From CAYMRL01 sp964473205 (GTDB lineage Bacteria; Deinococcota; Deinococci; Deinococcales; Trueperaceae): a DNA stretch of 16,845 bases. Shown piece after piece: positions 1-6,745 of the stretch (positions are counted from its first letter, which is position 1; each line of letters begins with the position of its first letter). Below the pieces are notes generated by a model. It saw only the letters and a list, made by a program, of their open reading frames with translations, ran no database searches and was not told the origin of the DNA. The DNA lies in assembly GCA_964473205.1 (NCBI GenBank), contig CAYYOK010000072.1, positions 1-16,845 of the forward strand, given 5' to 3'. The position numbers and the translations under genes were made by a program.

Positions 1-897
1 GGCATGTTCTTCCGGCCGCTGCAGGACCTGTCGGAGAAGTTCAACATCATCCAGGCGGCGATGGCGTCCTCCGAGCGCATCTTCAGCCTCATCGACACGC
101 CCGAGCAGGTCGTCGACGCGGCCGACCCGCTCGACTTCTCCCGAGGGTTCAGGGGCGAGATCAGGTTCGAGGACGTTCACTTCGCCTACGAGGGCGAGGA
201 GTGGGTGCTGCGCGGCGTCGACTTCACGGTGGCGCCGGGCGAGTCCGTCGCGTTCGTGGGGCACACCGGCGCCGGCAAGACGACGATCATCAGCCTCGTC
301 AGCCGCTTCTACGACGTCACGCGCGGCTCGGTGAAGATCGACGGCGTCGATGTGCGCGACTACGACCAGGTCGAGCTGCGGCGCCACGTCGGCATCGTGC
401 TGCAAGACCCGTTCCTGTTCAGCGGCACGATCCGCAGCAACATCACCCTGGGCGACGACACGATCCCGCAGGAGCGCGTGGTCGAGGCCGCCAAGTTCGT
501 CAACGCGCACGAGTTCATCGAGCGCCTGCCCGACGGCTACGACACGGTGGTGCGCGAGCGCGGGGCCGGCTTCTCGACCGGCCAGAAGCAGCTGATCGCG
601 TTCGCCCGCGCGCTGGTGCAGAACCCCGACATCCTCCTGGTCCTGGACGAGGCGACCGCCAACGTCGACACCGAGACCGAGGAGCTGATCCAGGACGCCC
701 TCGCCAAGCTGATGCAGGGTAGGACCAGCGTGATCATCGCGCACCGCCTCTCGACCATCCAGGACGTCGACAGGATCATGGTGATGCGCAAGGGCAAGCT
801 GATCGAGGAGGGCAACCACTTCGAGCTGCTCAAGCAGGAGGGCGGCTACTACCGCAAGCTCTACGAGCTGCAGTACCAGGAGCGCGAGGAGGGCTGA
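1..897 (+). CDS. ABC transporter ATP-binding/permease protein, 3' part
   Basis: This is the C-terminal part of an ABC exporter half-transporter of the MsbA/multidrug type; the reading frame is open at base 1, so the start and most of the membrane domain lie outside the window. Counting from the Met at base 4, the visible protein begins at the end of the membrane domain. The nucleotide-binding domain follows: Walker A GHTGAGKT at about residues 86-93, Q-loop in VLQDPFLFSG, a signature motif that reads FSTGQ instead of LSGGQ, Walker B ILLVLDEA and H-loop histidine in IIAHRLST. A degenerate signature is common in one subunit of heterodimeric exporters, so a partner half-transporter just upstream is likely (inference). 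The substrate cannot be told. It is unrelated in position to the exporter at 10235-12058. Confidence 0.93.
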   Translation, partial: GMFFRPLQDLSEKFNIIQAAMASSERIFSLIDTPEQVVDAADPLDFSRGFRGEIRFEDVHFAYEGEEWVLRGVDFTVAPGESVAFVGHTGAGKTTIISLVSRFYDVTRGSVKIDGVDVRDYDQVELRRHVGIVLQDPFLFSGTIRSNITLGDDTIPQERVVEAAKFVNAHEFIERLPDGYDTVVRERGAGFSTGQKQLIAFARALVQNPDILLVLDEATANVDTETEELIQDALAKLMQGRTSVIIAHRLSTIQDVDRIMVMRKGKLIEEGNHFELLKQEGGYYRKLYELQYQEREEG

Positions 898-933
898 TCC
901 GCGCTCGCGCGCCGGACACCGCAGCGGCGGATC
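896..933 (+). terminator. Inverted repeat after the ABC gene, possible terminator
   Basis: GATCCGC (896-902), starting inside the stop codon, is repeated inverted as GCGGATC (927-933) with a 24-nt GC-rich loop. There is no T-run, so intrinsic termination is uncertain. It lies in the 82-nt gap between two convergent genes; I see nothing else there. Confidence 0.25.
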
Positions 934-979
934 GCGCCGCGGCGCCCTACCTGCTCAGCACCTCAGCTTCGAGCAGCGA

Positions 980-1519
980 TCAGAGCAGCGTGACGCGGTA
1001 GTAGAACGGGGCCTCCTGGCCGGGTTCTAGGTCCACCAGCAGCCGCCAGCGGATCATCTTGTACTCCTCCGGCTCGGCGACCCTGCGCGACTCCCCGGTG
1101 CCGACGAGCAGCGGCGGGGTGCCGAACTCGGCGCCGTCCAAGGAGAACTCGGCCAGGACCCTGTCCGACGTCGGCGTAGCGGAGCCGCTGACGTACTCCA
1201 TCCCGTTCTCGACAGGTCCGTAGATCTGCACGCTGCCGGCGGGAAGCGTGGTCTCGCCGGTGTTGGTCGCGAAGATCCGGTACTCGATCACCTGGCCGGG
1301 GATCGCCTCTGTGGCCGGGCTGAAGCGCTCTTCCCGGGTGCCGTCGTCGCGGGTGACGAGGCTGACGATGTAGATCTCGGTGCGCAAGGAGATCGGGCTC
1401 TGCCGGGCAGGCTGCCCGGCGTCCTGGGCGAAGACGGCGCCCAGGGCTGGCAACACCGACACGAACAGGGTCACGAGCAGAGCCACGAACAGGGCCGCGG
1501 GGGTGTGGGTGCGTCTCAT
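980..1519 (-). CDS. Secreted DUF11-like domain protein
   Basis: A 179-residue protein with a clear Sec signal peptide: RR near the N-terminus, a hydrophobic stretch at about residues 8-27 and a likely cleavage after Ala31 (VFA|QD). The mature part is one all-beta domain resembling the DUF11/conserved repeat domain: it has the pattern PGQVIEYRIFATNTGE, then an NGMEYVSGSATP segment and a final aromatic strand ending in VTLL. Such domains are extracellular and probably structural or adhesive; no catalytic residues are seen. The ATG at 1519 is chosen because a TATCGT box (1527-1532) ends 7 nt before it, which suggests a leaderless transcript. It lies downstream of the Sel1 gene on the same strand but appears to have its own promoter. 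No specific role can be given. Confidence 0.8.
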   Translation of the reverse strand: MRRTHTPAALFVALLVTLFVSVLPALGAVFAQDAGQPARQSPISLRTEIYIVSLVTRDDGTREERFSPATEAIPGQVIEYRIFATNTGETTLPAGSVQIYGPVENGMEYVSGSATPTSDRVLAEFSLDGAEFGTPPLLVGTGESRRVAEPEEYKMIRWRLLVDLEPGQEAPFYYRVTLL

Positions 1520-1526
1520 CAGGCCA

Positions 1527-1532
1527 ACGATA
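1527..1532 (-). promoter_or_regulatory. -10 box TATCGT, leaderless start
   Basis: On the minus strand TATCGT ends 7 nt before the ATG at 1519, so transcription would start at or next to the start codon. No Shine-Dalgarno and no convincing -35 are seen. Confidence 0.45.
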
Positions 1533-1594
1533 GCAGCGCGAGATGTTCGTCGTTTGAGTCCTGACTTCAGACAACCCTAAGGAGTCGGTGAACC

Positions 1595-1612
1595 GCGGAG
1601 CCTAGGCTCCGC
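1595..1612 (-). terminator. 18-bp perfect palindrome at the end of the Sel1 gene
   Basis: GCGGAGCCTAGGCTCCGC is a perfect palindrome that abuts the stop codon of the Sel1-repeat gene. As RNA it gives a 7-bp GC-rich stem with a CTAG loop. Only a weak U-containing stretch follows (GGTTCACC), so it may terminate or simply stabilise the 3' end. Confidence 0.5.
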
Positions 1613-3256
1613 TCACTCCCCTGCCGAGTCGGTAGGTTCGACCACCTGAGCGAGCAGCAGCGGGCCAGCGGCCCTGACGAAGTCGAGCAGGTCGACGGCG
1701 CGGGTCGATCCGACGGAGGCGGCCGACTCGAACCAGGCCAGCGCCTGCGCGAAGTCTTGCTGCACGCCCTGACCGTGCAGGAGCAGCTCCCCGTAGGCCA
1801 ACTGCGCCTCGGCGTTGCCGGAGCGCGCCGCCGCCGCGAGCCACTGAGCCGCCGTCTGCGGCTCGGGAGGCACGCCCATACCGCGCAGGTACAGGTCGGC
1901 GAGGGCGACCTGCGCCTCGGGCAGCCCCTGCTCGGCGGCCAGGCGGTACCACTCGGCCGCCCTGGCGTTGCTCCACGGCTGGCCCTGCCCGTTCTGGACC
2001 ATGTGGCCGAGCATGTACTGGGCGCGGGCGTCGCCGGAAGCCGAGGCCGCCTCCCAGGCGCGCCTGGCGGCGGTGAAGTCCCCCTGGCGGTAAGCCTCGA
2101 GACCACCCTGGTAGTCGAGCGCGCGCCCCGCTGGGTCGCGCAGGGCGAACAGCACCTGCAGTCCGAGCAGCACGACCACCGAGGCGAGCAGCGCCCAGAT
2201 CAGGTAGTTCCTCAGCGGCGGCCCCTCTGGCTCGGGCGTCACGGGCTCGGGAGCGACGGCTCGTTCCGGCACCCACCAGCGCCCGGTCTCTCCCGTCGCC
2301 TTGACGGCGCGGTCGGGCTGCTCCCACTCGTCGAAGGGTCGCACGCCGGCCTTCATCGGCTCGGGCTCGATCTGATCGTGCGGCGACGGCACCCAGCGGG
2401 TCGAAGGCAGCGCCGCCGCCGCCGCCGGCTCGCCGCGGCTCGCCTGCTCCTCCGCCCTCGCGGTGGGAGTCGCGCCGCTGCTGGGCTCGCTCAATGACGC
2501 GCCGACCGGCGCGGGCGCCGGTGCGCTCACCGGAGCGCTCTCGCCGACGCTCCTGCGCCACGGCTGTGGCGGCGGTCCTCGTTCCGGCTCCCTCGCCCCC
2601 GCTCCGTCGTCAGTGGCGTCGCGAGCCCAAGCGCCGGGCTCGCTGTCGTCACCCGAGTCGCCGCCTGAAGCGTCGTCCAGGTCGCCACCCAGGTCACCGT
2701 TGACCTCGGTGTCGTCCTCGACGACCACCCGGCTCGGGAACGCGCGGTAATCGATCTCGTCCTCGCCGGCCGGGCTGGGCTCGCCGACGTCGGGCGCGTT
2801 CCAGGGCGCGACGACCTCCTGCTCGCTGTCCCAGCCGGAGTCGTCGTCCCAGATCGAGTCGAGCTCGGGGCGCGCCGTGGAGCTTCGAGGCTCGTGCTCG
2901 ACGGGCTCCGGCACGGGCGGCTCGGTGACAGGTGTCGTGGGCGGTTCGGCCGGGGACTCGCCAGGCGGTTCGGTGGGCGGCTCCTCGACGATGACGGCCG
3001 CCTGGCCCGACGGGTCGGCTTCCAGGATCACCTCGCGGACGGTTACCGACACGCCCGCCTCGCCGAACACCTTGGCGATGACCAGCGCCTTCTCGTGGAG
3101 CACGGGCCGCGTGACGGCGCCGACGCGGCCGCTGAGCAACGTGCGGATCCGCTCGGCCTCCATCTCGAGGCGCGCGGCTATCGCATCGGAAGCCGCGGCC
3201 ACGAGGTCAGAGCCAAGTGGCCGCGAGATCTCAACCACGTACCGACGCTCTTCCAC
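1613..3256 (-). CDS. Membrane-anchored Sel1-repeat protein
   Basis: A 547-residue protein with three parts. Residues 1-85 form a small alpha/beta domain whose pattern (VGAVTRPV...EKALVIAKVFGEAGVSVTV) resembles the L7/L12 C-terminal fold; this is a pattern judgement. Residues about 90-345 are a low-complexity Pro/Glu/Asp/Ala/Ser linker, probably disordered. One membrane helix is at about 350-372 (NYLIWALLASVVVLLGLQVL). After it come about four Sel1/TPR-like repeats (ARAQYMLGHMVQNGQG, PEAQVALADLYLRGMG, AEAQLAYGELLLHGQG), a protein-protein interaction solenoid. By the positive-inside rule the orientation is unclear, but an N-terminal cytoplasmic sensor and external repeats would be typical. The GTG start at 3256 has GGAGGG about 9-10 nt upstream. 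Its function is unknown; it is not an enzyme by any visible motif. Confidence 0.8.
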   Translation of the reverse strand: MEERRYVVEISRPLGSDLVAAASDAIAARLEMEAERIRTLLSGRVGAVTRPVLHEKALVIAKVFGEAGVSVTVREVILEADPSGQAAVIVEEPPTEPPGESPAEPPTTPVTEPPVPEPVEHEPRSSTARPELDSIWDDDSGWDSEQEVVAPWNAPDVGEPSPAGEDEIDYRAFPSRVVVEDDTEVNGDLGGDLDDASGGDSGDDSEPGAWARDATDDGAGAREPERGPPPQPWRRSVGESAPVSAPAPAPVGASLSEPSSGATPTARAEEQASRGEPAAAAALPSTRWVPSPHDQIEPEPMKAGVRPFDEWEQPDRAVKATGETGRWWVPERAVAPEPVTPEPEGPPLRNYLIWALLASVVVLLGLQVLFALRDPAGRALDYQGGLEAYRQGDFTAARRAWEAASASGDARAQYMLGHMVQNGQGQPWSNARAAEWYRLAAEQGLPEAQVALADLYLRGMGVPPEPQTAAQWLAAAARSGNAEAQLAYGELLLHGQGVQQDFAQALAWFESAASVGSTRAVDLLDFVRAAGPLLLAQVVEPTDSAGE

Positions 3257-3285
3257 GACCCCCTGCCCTCCAGGCTGGCTTTGAC

Positions 3286-3291
3286 ATTCTA
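3286..3291 (-). promoter_or_regulatory. -10 box TAGAAT for the Sel1 gene
   Basis: TAGAAT on the minus strand lies 29 nt before the GTG at 3256, giving a short leader that contains the GGAGGG Shine-Dalgarno. No clear -35 is visible. Confidence 0.35.
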
Positions 3292-3317
3292 ACGCCCTAA
3301 CGCGGCCGCCACTCTGC

Positions 3318-3323
3318 TACCAT
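3318..3323 (+). promoter_or_regulatory. -10 box TACCAT, leaderless start
   Basis: TACCAT ends 9 nt before the ATG of the c-di-AMP receptor gene; no Shine-Dalgarno is seen. A perfect TTGACA at 3281-3286 is 31 nt away, too far to act as its -35. Confidence 0.4.
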
Positions 3324-3332
3324 GTCGGGTAC

Positions 3333-3662
3333 ATGAAGCTCATCCTTGCCATCGTGCAGGACGCTGACGCGGCGCGCCTGCAAGAGGCCCTTCGGGAACG
3401 AGGTTTCCAGTCGACCAAGCTCGCGTCGACCGGTGGGTTCCTGCGCGAGGGCAACACCACCGTGCTCATCGGCGTCGACGATCACAAGGTCGAGCAGGTC
3501 AAGGACATCTTGCACGCCACCTGTCGGGAGCGCACGAAGGTCGTCACGGCCGGCTCTCCCATCCACGCTCTCGAAGGCGTGTTCGCCAGCCAGCCCATGG
3601 AGGTGCCGGTCGGCGGCGCCATCGTGTTCGTGATCAACACCGAAGAGTTCGTCAGGCTCTAG
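3333..3662 (+). CDS. Cyclic-di-AMP receptor, PstA/DarA family (DUF970)
   Basis: A 109-residue PII-like signalling protein that binds cyclic di-AMP and is expected to be a cytosolic trimer. Full length for the family, and the hallmark segment TKLASTGGFLREGNTT is present at residues 28-43. Residues T28, F36, L37, N41 and G47 coincide with positions I recall as ligand contacts in the Staphylococcus and Bacillus proteins (established for the family, not tested here). Unlike glnB-type PII proteins it has a short B-loop. In Bacillota the gene often sits near tmk/holB; here it stands alone between a Sel1 gene and an MFS transporter, transcribed from its own probable leaderless promoter. The downstream target is not known for this family in general. 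The identification is secure. Confidence 0.93.
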   Translation: MKLILAIVQDADAARLQEALRERGFQSTKLASTGGFLREGNTTVLIGVDDHKVEQVKDILHATCRERTKVVTAGSPIHALEGVFASQPMEVPVGGAIVFVINTEEFVRL

Positions 3663-3705
3663 CTGCAAGCGGATCGTCGCTGATGGGCGCCGTGGCCGGT
3701 CGTAG

Positions 3706-5079
3706 CTAGCGGTCTGCCTCGAGGCCGCTGGGCTCGCGGTCGCCGCGAGCCTCGCCGACCTCCTCCGATGGCGGCGGCTCCTCCGCCGCGAGCCTCTCCT
3801 CGGCCGCCAGCCTCTCCGACTCCGCCGCGATGCCGCCCGTCAGCGCCCGCTTGTCGAGCTCGCGCAACGCCGAGAACCTGAACGAGAAGGCCAGCGTGAC
3901 GGCCGCGAGCAGCCCTGCCAGCCAGAACAGGTTGGTGTAGCCGAGGAGCATCGCCACCGAGCCCGCCACGATCGGCGCGAGGCTGGGTAGAGCCAGCACG
4001 GTGTTGGACAGGCCGATGTACAGCGCGCGCTCGCCGGCGGGCGCCAGGGCGTAGAGCAGGTTCCAGGCGGCGATCGACACCGCGGCCGTCCCCACCGAGG
4101 CGAACATGAACACCAGCGAGTAGGCGCGCCAGTCGGTGATCAGCACCGCCGCCAGCGGCGCCAGCAGCACGAACAGGTAGCCGACCTGCAGGACCGTGAC
4201 GTTGCGGCCGCGGTCGGCAGGGACGCGCAGGGCGAAGTTCGCGACCACCGAGACGGCCGTCGTCGCGACGACGTACAGGCCGAGCGCGCTGGCGGGCGCC
4301 CCGAGGTTCAAGATCGCGTGCAGGCCGTAGAACGGCTCGGCCAGCATGGCCGTCAAGCCGATGAAGCGGACCCTCAGGTAGCGCCTGAGGCTCGCGTCCT
4401 CGCGCAGCAGACCAGGGATGCGCCTGAACATCCCGCCCAACGACTGCCGGTCGCTGACTACGCCCGGCGGCTCCTTGACGAAGCTGAAGCTGATGTAAGA
4501 CGTCATCAGCAGCAGCGTCCCGATCGCGAAGGCGACCGCGAAGTTCGTCGGGAACGCGATGTCCGAGTCGAGCAGGCGGCGCAGCACCAGGCCAGCGCCG
4601 AGGGCGAGGACACCGCCGACGGCGTTGCGCAGCGCCCAGAAGGTCCCGAGGCGCGAGTGCGGCACCACCTTGGCGGTGACGTCGGCCCAGGGGATGCCGC
4701 CGATGCCGCCGACCAGGGCGTTGATCGTGATCATCAGCAGCACGATGGCGATGAGAGCCGTCGGGTGCCGATCGGACAGCAGGAACACCGCGGTGGTGAG
4801 CACGATCAGGGCGATCGAGCGCAGCGTCGAGGTCAGGTGGTAGTACTTGAGCTTCAGCGGCTCCTGAGCGAGCCGGTTGGCGACGAACAGCTGCGGCAGG
4901 AACCAGAGCCCGACGCGGATGGCCGGCACCAGGCCGACGACGACCGGAGGCGCGCCGAGCGCCGCGAGGAACGGTGCCATCACCAGGCCGCTGTGAAGGA
5001 ACGCTTCGCCGCCGTTGACGAGGACGCCGTTGGCGACTCCCAACCAGAAGTTGCGCGCACCGGCAGTGGCGGACGCCAT
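3706..5079 (-). CDS. MFS transporter
   Basis: A 457-residue integral membrane protein with about 12 hydrophobic segments, typical of the major facilitator superfamily. The N-terminus (ARNFWLGVANGVLVNGGEAF...LGAPPVVVGLVPAIRVGLWFLPQLFVANR) has the family look of uncharacterised bacterial MFS proteins rather than the sugar or classic drug subfamilies, so no substrate is proposed. The C-terminal 50 residues are Glu-rich and probably a cytoplasmic tail. The frame stays open to 5529 upstream, but that extension overlaps the divergent peptidase gene and is Arg/Ser/Pro-rich without membrane segments. I therefore place the start at the ATG at 5079, where a well-spaced promoter (TTCACC, 17 nt, TAGCAT) ends 8 nt before it. 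It is convergent with the c-di-AMP receptor gene, with a 43-nt gap. Confidence 0.88.
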   Translation of the reverse strand: MASATAGARNFWLGVANGVLVNGGEAFLHSGLVMAPFLAALGAPPVVVGLVPAIRVGLWFLPQLFVANRLAQEPLKLKYYHLTSTLRSIALIVLTTAVFLLSDRHPTALIAIVLLMITINALVGGIGGIPWADVTAKVVPHSRLGTFWALRNAVGGVLALGAGLVLRRLLDSDIAFPTNFAVAFAIGTLLLMTSYISFSFVKEPPGVVSDRQSLGGMFRRIPGLLREDASLRRYLRVRFIGLTAMLAEPFYGLHAILNLGAPASALGLYVVATTAVSVVANFALRVPADRGRNVTVLQVGYLFVLLAPLAAVLITDWRAYSLVFMFASVGTAAVSIAAWNLLYALAPAGERALYIGLSNTVLALPSLAPIVAGSVAMLLGYTNLFWLAGLLAAVTLAFSFRFSALRELDKRALTGGIAAESERLAAEERLAAEEPPPSEEVGEARGDREPSGLEADR

Positions 5080-5087
5080 CAGCGGTA

Positions 5088-5116
5088 ATGCTACTTCTAA
5101 GGTCTGTCGCGGTGAA
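5088..5116 (-). promoter_or_regulatory. Promoter of the MFS gene (-35 TTCACC, -10 TAGCAT)
   Basis: On the minus strand TTCACC (5111-5116) and TAGCAT (5088-5093) are separated by exactly 17 nt. The -10 ends 8 nt before the ATG, so the mRNA is probably leaderless. This is the best-formed promoter in the window. Confidence 0.55.
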
Positions 5117-5193
5117 GCAGTGGGCGCGTCATCGTCGAGATGATCAGGTGGCCGCGACGGCGAGGCGTACATCAACCCGGGCGAGCAGCGCGC

Positions 5194-5199
5194 TAACCT
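5194..5199 (+). promoter_or_regulatory. -10 box TAACCT, leaderless GTG start
   Basis: TAACCT ends 7 nt before the GTG start of the peptidase gene; no Shine-Dalgarno is present. It faces away from the MFS promoter in a 127-nt divergent spacer that holds nothing else I can identify. Confidence 0.4.
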
Positions 5200-5206
5200 G
5201 AACCGC

Positions 5207-5842
5207 GTGCGGCTAGCCTGGCTCTTCCCCGCCGTGATGCTCGGCCTGGCCTCGTGCATCGCGGCCACGGAGCACCCCGGGCCGAGCGCGCTGACGCAGG
5301 CGGTTGCCGCGGTGCCGCCTACCGCCGACGCTCCGGCGGCCGATCTAGCGACGCCCGGCACCGAGCCGGCGGCGCTGGCCGCCCAAGACCCGTTCACCAC
5401 CCTTAGCAGCAGCCTCCTGCTGTTCATGCCCGTCGACGGCATGCGCGTGTCGGAGGTGATCAACAACTTCGGTGCGCCGCGCGGAGACCGCTGGCACGAA
5501 GGCATCGACCTGTTCGCCGCACGCGGCACCCCGGTGCGGCCCGCCGCGCCCGGCGTCGTCTGGCTGGCCGGCGAGACCGGCCTCGGCGGCCTGTCGGTGG
5601 CGATCCTCGGCGACGACGGGCTGCGTTACTTCTACACCCACCTCGACTCGATCACGGCGGGGCTCGCCGCCGGACAGCGGGTCCACCTTCTCGACGTGAT
5701 CGGCTACGTCGGCAACTCCGGCAACGCCAGCGGCGGACCCCCGCACCTGCACTTCGCCGTGTACGCCCCGACCTCGGACGGCAGCGGCTGGATGGCGTTC
5801 GACCCGACGCCGCACCTCATCGATCGGTCGTCCGGCGGCTGA
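5207..5842 (+). CDS. M23 (LytM-type) peptidase, lipoprotein
   Basis: A 211-residue predicted lipoprotein and zinc endopeptidase acting on peptidoglycan peptide bridges in the envelope. The N-terminus is a lipoprotein signal with the lipobox LASC, lipidated Cys17. A Pro/Ala-rich spacer leads to the M23 domain at about residues 75-205. Zinc ligands are H97 and D101 in HEGID, and H182 of the HLH motif in GGPPHLHFAVY; H180 is the usual second catalytic histidine. With all metal ligands present it should be an active enzyme rather than an EnvC/NlpD-type degenerate activator. The GTG at 5207 is chosen for the lipobox position and for the TAACCT box 7 nt upstream. It is divergent from the MFS transporter; no functional link is evident. 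Confidence 0.92.
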   Translation: MRLAWLFPAVMLGLASCIAATEHPGPSALTQAVAAVPPTADAPAADLATPGTEPAALAAQDPFTTLSSSLLLFMPVDGMRVSEVINNFGAPRGDRWHEGIDLFAARGTPVRPAAPGVVWLAGETGLGGLSVAILGDDGLRYFYTHLDSITAGLAAGQRVHLLDVIGYVGNSGNASGGPPHLHFAVYAPTSDGSGWMAFDPTPHLIDRSSGG

Positions 5843-5846
5843 GACC

Positions 5847-5867
5847 CCCCGAGGCGCGCGGTCGGGG
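5847..5867 (+). terminator. Hairpin after the M23 gene
   Basis: CCCCGA (5847-5852) pairs with TCGGGG (5862-5867) around a 9-nt loop, a few bases after the stop codon. No T-run follows, so termination is only possible. Confidence 0.35.
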
Positions 5868-5960
5868 CGGCCGGCACGACGCGGGGAGGCGGAGCGCGGC
5901 CCGGGGATCCCGCTGACGGCGCGGGTGTGGTGCCAGTCGCCCTCCTGCGCCTCGACGTAG

Positions 5961-5966
5961 TAGACT
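5961..5966 (+). promoter_or_regulatory. -10 box TAGACT for the tRNA gene
   Basis: TAGACT lies 11 nt before the first tRNA base, giving a start site about 5 nt upstream of the mature 5' end. No clear -35 is seen. Confidence 0.35.
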
Positions 5967-5977
5967 CAAGGACGCTT

Positions 5978-6053
5978 GGGGCCGTGGCGCAGTTGGGAGC
6001 GCGTCTGAATCGCACTCAGAAGGTCAGGGGTTCGAATCCCCTCGGCTCCACCA
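5978..6053 (+). tRNA. tRNA-Ala (anticodon CGC)
   Basis: A 76-nt tRNA with a complete cloverleaf. The acceptor stem GGGGCCG (5978-5984) pairs with CGGCTCC (6043-6049) and contains the G3-U70 wobble pair that is the alanine identity element. The D stem is GCGC/GCGC, the anticodon stem is TCTGA/TCAGA with loop ATCGCAC, and the T arm is AGGGG-TTCGAAT-CCCCT. The anticodon at 6011-6013 is CGC, reading GCG codons, as expected in a GC-rich genome. The discriminator is A and the CCA end is encoded in the gene (6051-6053). Confidence 0.96.
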
Positions 6054-6072
6054 AGCGAATCGCGTGAGGGAC

Positions 6073-6092
6073 GGCGCTCCGAGAGGGGCGCC
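6073..6092. terminator. Terminator-like hairpin between tRNA-Ala and the hydrolase gene
   Basis: GGCGCTCC, a GAGA tetraloop, then GGGGCGCC gives an 8-bp stem with one G-U pair. It lies 19 nt after the tRNA and 11 nt past the end of the convergent hydrolase gene, so it can serve both. The following GTCTCGTTGG is only weakly T-rich. Confidence 0.5.
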
Positions 6093-6103
6093 GGTCTCGT
6101 TGG

Positions 6104-6676
6104 TCAGCGCCCGAGGAACTCCAGCACTCGCCGAATGAGCAGGTCGGACGCCGCCCGGTCGTAAGAGGGCAAGGAGGAGTCGGCGAACAGGTGCTCCTTG
6201 CCGGGGTAGACGAACAGCTCGGCCCCGTCAGTCGAGGCGACCAGGGCGCGGGCCGCGTCGAGGTCGCCTTCCAGCGCGAAGAAGGGGTCGGCGTCCATGC
6301 CGTGCACCTGCACTGGCACGCCGGCGGGCCACGCGCTGCCGAACTCGGACACCGGCAGGCAGGCATGGAACAGCAGCGCCCCCGCGGCTCCAGGGCGAGT
6401 CTGAGCCAGCCGCTGCGCCGGCATCACACCGAGAGAGAAGCCGGCGTACACCAGCCCGTCGCTCAGCCCGTCGACGGCGGCCACACCTCTAGCCATCAGG
6501 GCGCCGAAACCCGTCTGCTGCGCGTAGCCGAACCCCTCCTCCATCGTGTCGAACACGATTCCCTCGTAGAGATCGGGCAGGTGAACGGTATGACCGGCCT
6601 GGCGCAGGGCGTCGGCGAACACCTTGACGCCGCTCGTCAGTCCGTGAACGTGGTGAAACAGCACGACTTCAGCCAT
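6104..6676 (-). CDS. Dienelactone-hydrolase-family alpha/beta hydrolase
   Basis: A 190-residue cytosolic alpha/beta hydrolase of the dienelactone hydrolase family. The N-terminus (VVLFHHVHGLTSGVKVFADALRQ) followed by HTVHLPDLYEG is typical. The nucleophile elbow reads GFSLG, with Ser in place of the Cys of classical dienelactone hydrolase. The rest of the triad is likely the Asp in HGMDADPFF and the His in YPGKEHLF. The natural substrate is unknown; many members act on esters or lactones. The ATG at 6676 has AGGAG 6 nt upstream, which decides the start; the frame remains open further upstream but crosses the divergent gene. It is divergent from an ArsR-like regulator, which may control it (inference). 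Confidence 0.85.
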   Translation of the reverse strand: MAEVVLFHHVHGLTSGVKVFADALRQAGHTVHLPDLYEGIVFDTMEEGFGYAQQTGFGALMARGVAAVDGLSDGLVYAGFSLGVMPAQRLAQTRPGAAGALLFHACLPVSEFGSAWPAGVPVQVHGMDADPFFALEGDLDAARALVASTDGAELFVYPGKEHLFADSSLPSYDRAASDLLIRRVLEFLGR

Positions 6677-6687
6677 CCTCAGCTCCT

Positions 6688-6717
6688 TCTCGTATCTAAT
6701 GATCGAAAAATCTCGTA
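6688..6717. promoter_or_regulatory. Direct repeat TCTCGTA in divergent spacer, possible operator
   Basis: TCTCGTA occurs at 6688-6694 and 6711-6717, 23 nt apart (about two helical turns), in the unusually A/T-rich 69-nt spacer between the hydrolase gene and the ArsR-like regulator. It may be a binding site for that regulator; this is not shown. Confidence 0.3.
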
Positions 6718-6730
6718 CGTTCCAACAGGC

Positions 6731-6736
6731 TAGACT
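6731..6736 (+). promoter_or_regulatory. -10 box TAGACT, leaderless GTG start
   Basis: TAGACT ends 9 nt before the GTG of the regulator gene; no Shine-Dalgarno is present. Confidence 0.4.
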
Positions 6737-6745
6737 GTCGGCATC

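Noticed and set aside
3281..3286. Perfect TTGACA as a -35 box for the c-di-AMP receptor gene
   Set aside because: The nearest -10-like box, TACCAT, is 31 nt away; at 17 nt the sequence is GCCGCC. It is probably chance.
5080..5529. N-terminal extension of the MFS transporter by 150 codons
   Set aside because: It runs through the divergent peptidase gene and its promoter, has no membrane segments and loses the well-formed promoter at 5088-5116.
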